64,000 nucleotides of DNA from Terasakiispira papahanaumokuakeensis. Lineage in GTDB: Bacteria > Pseudomonadota > Gammaproteobacteria > Pseudomonadales > Halomonadaceae. The translations under genes were made by a program, and so were the position numbers. The number at the start of each line of letters is the position of its first letter. The stretch's first letter is position 1. Below are positions 63,127 to 64,000 of this stretch, piece by piece. Below the pieces are notes generated by a model, which worked only from the letters and a program-made list of their open reading frames with translations, had not been told where the DNA came from and made no database searches. The stretch covers positions 434,001 through 498,000 of the forward strand of contig NZ_MDTQ01000001.1 of the NCBI RefSeq assembly GCF_001709345.1, read 5' to 3'.

Positions 63127-64000
63127 TTATTCATGTAGCTGATGCGGGAGCGGTTGTTGCGTTAAACGATCCAGTTGCGCTTCCGAAATCAGCACGAGCA
63201 CCGCTTCCAGATAAAGCTCTTCGTGCATGGCGGGGTTGTGTTTCATTTGGCCGTCTGCCAGTCGTCCTGCCACGGGCAGGCCCAGATCTTGCTCGCTAAA
63301 CCATTTGACCAGTAACCCCCAGCGCCCGGCGTAAGGGCCTGTCACCATGACCAGTTCATCTTCATCGGTTGACAGCAAGTTTTCGATGAAAGAGGCGCTG
63401 CCCTCAGCCGTAATCGAGCGCACCAGCATTTCAGGATAGGCACGAATCGGGCGTATCACCGTTGAAGCGCCTGCAGCGTTGAAGCGTTCGCGGTCTTCGT
63501 CGGTGACGCACTCAGCGATGAGATAAGCCTGAGTATTCAACTCTCTTAAACGGCACAGGGCGCTGAACGTCACCGCATCCGCATGCTGATCGCGTTCATC
63601 TTCGGCCAGAATGACCAGTGTACTGGCGCTGTCCGCATTGGCGCGTAAGAGCACATCACGGGCATCAACTCTGCCATGATGATGGACCAGCCCCAATGCG
63701 AGCAGCGACTCGGGCAGGCCGTTAGGAAACGCTTCGGTGATGATGGCCACATCCAACTTACGGCCTCCCGGTGCATGGCGCAAGTGATGCATTAAGCGTT
63801 TGAGGTAACGTTCGGCATCAAAGGCCGGTGCATTGACAATTAAGACATGGTGTTTCATGTGCCAGTTCCAAAGCCCTTGTCTCTGTCGGTTGCGTCGCCA
63901 TTGGTAATGTTCCACCACCAATGAAATGGCAACAGTCATGGCATAAATGCCGCCCAGCATGAAGATGATCGTCGCAATGCGTCCACCAGGGGTTTCTGCA
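63127..64000 (-). CDS. Potassium channel with RCK/TrkA-N-like domain (N-terminus outside window)
   Basis: The frame stays open to the window end and the gene begins beyond it. The visible start, AETPGGRIATIIFMLGGIYAM, is the end of a two-helix potassium channel pore region (the filter GYGD would lie just outside). Then a cytoplasmic nucleotide-binding-like domain follows: HHVLIVNAPAF, TLVILAEDERDQHADAVTFS, YLIAECVTDEDRERFNAAGA, VIRPIRAYPEML. Such RCK domains gate the channel. With the Mrp antiporter it fits active cation homeostasis. Confidence 0.87.
   Translation of the reverse strand, partial: AETPGGRIATIIFMLGGIYAMTVAISLVVEHYQWRRNRQRQGLWNWHMKHHVLIVNAPAFDAERYLKRLMHHLRHAPGGRKLDVAIITEAFPNGLPESLLALGLVHHHGRVDARDVLLRANADSASTLVILAEDERDQHADAVTFSALCRLRELNTQAYLIAECVTDEDRERFNAAGASTVIRPIRAYPEMLVRSITAEGSASFIENLLSTDEDELVMVTGPYAGRWGLLVKWFSEQDLGLPVAGRLADGQMKHNPAMHEELYLEAVLVLISEAQLDRLTQQPLPHQLHE

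Noticed and set aside
1-64000. CRISPR arrays, insertion sequences, prophage, rRNA operons
   Set aside because: No regularly spaced identical repeats, transposase motifs, phage structural genes or rRNA sequences were seen on reading.

Overview
The window looks like a chromosomal segment of a moderately halophilic or marine gammaproteobacterium, probably of the Oceanospirillales/Halomonadaceae or a near relative. The base composition appears balanced by eye. The reasons are the six-gene Mrp (Mnh/Pha-type) cation antiporter with fused A and B subunits, a PHA regulator beside a phasin, and gene orders shared with Pseudomonas and E. coli. These are pncC-recA-recX-alaS-lysC-csrA-tRNA(Ser)-tRNA(Arg), mutS-fdxA, nudE/yrfG-hslR-hslO...pckA, and nudF-DUF1249. 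The exact genus cannot be fixed by reading. Nearly everything is housekeeping or well-known accessory content. I see no prophage, insertion sequence, CRISPR array, rRNA operon or plasmid/ICE module.

Layout. 1-2.2 kb: the end of a DUF6482-like gene, then hemH. 1.8-7.7 kb (minus): mnhAB-C-D-E-F-G, overlapping or nearly so throughout. 8.3-11.2 kb: DUF3429, rsmE, a PilZ-like protein and a secretin-N-like exported protein. 11.2-12.8 kb: the PHA pair phaR (plus) and phasin (minus), converging on one hairpin, with TGC-rich candidate PhaR operators at the phasin promoter. 13.0-14.4 kb: purD. 14.6-21.9 kb: a tightly overlapping MoxR operon (DUF4234, RDD, SpoIIM-like, DUF4129, DUF4350, MoxR, DUF58). 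22.1-23.9 kb: thioesterase, PrkB-type phosphoribulokinase and a HAD protein, overlapping.

24-33 kb: pckA, hslO, hslR and yrfG (minus), nudE and cysQ (plus), a SIMPL protein, and a lon-family protease preceded by a near-consensus sigma-32 promoter. 33.3-36.6 kb: an aaeXAB-type efflux operon. 36.7-43.5 kb: greB, a Cache chemoreceptor, nudF, DUF1249, rimB-like, rimK, and an orphan JetD/DUF2220-like Toprim protein. 43.8-51.4 kb (minus): two identical tRNA-Arg(ACG), tRNA-Ser(GCT), csrA (only 59 aa), lysC, alaS, recX, recA with a LexA box, and pncC. 51.7-60.1 kb (plus): TonB-dependent copper receptor, mutS, fdxA, an HNH endonuclease and an iron-sulfur (6-4)-type photolyase. 60.1-64 kb (minus): two tandem paralogous GGDEF proteins and the RCK end of a potassium channel that runs off the window.

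Themes: DNA repair genes (recA, recX, mutS, photolyase, HNH), nucleotide clean-up (nudE, nudF, cysQ, yrfG), proteostasis (hslO, hslR, lon, the MoxR cluster), PHA storage, ion homeostasis (Mrp, potassium channel), and c-di-GMP/CsrA-linked regulation (two GGDEF proteins, a degenerate PilZ protein, csrA, rimB-rimK). The less ordinary items are the orphan Toprim protein, the HNH-photolyase pair, the sigma-32 and TGC-rich regulatory sites, and small repeat-bearing stretches near phaR and purD. None of these amounts to proof of a new system.
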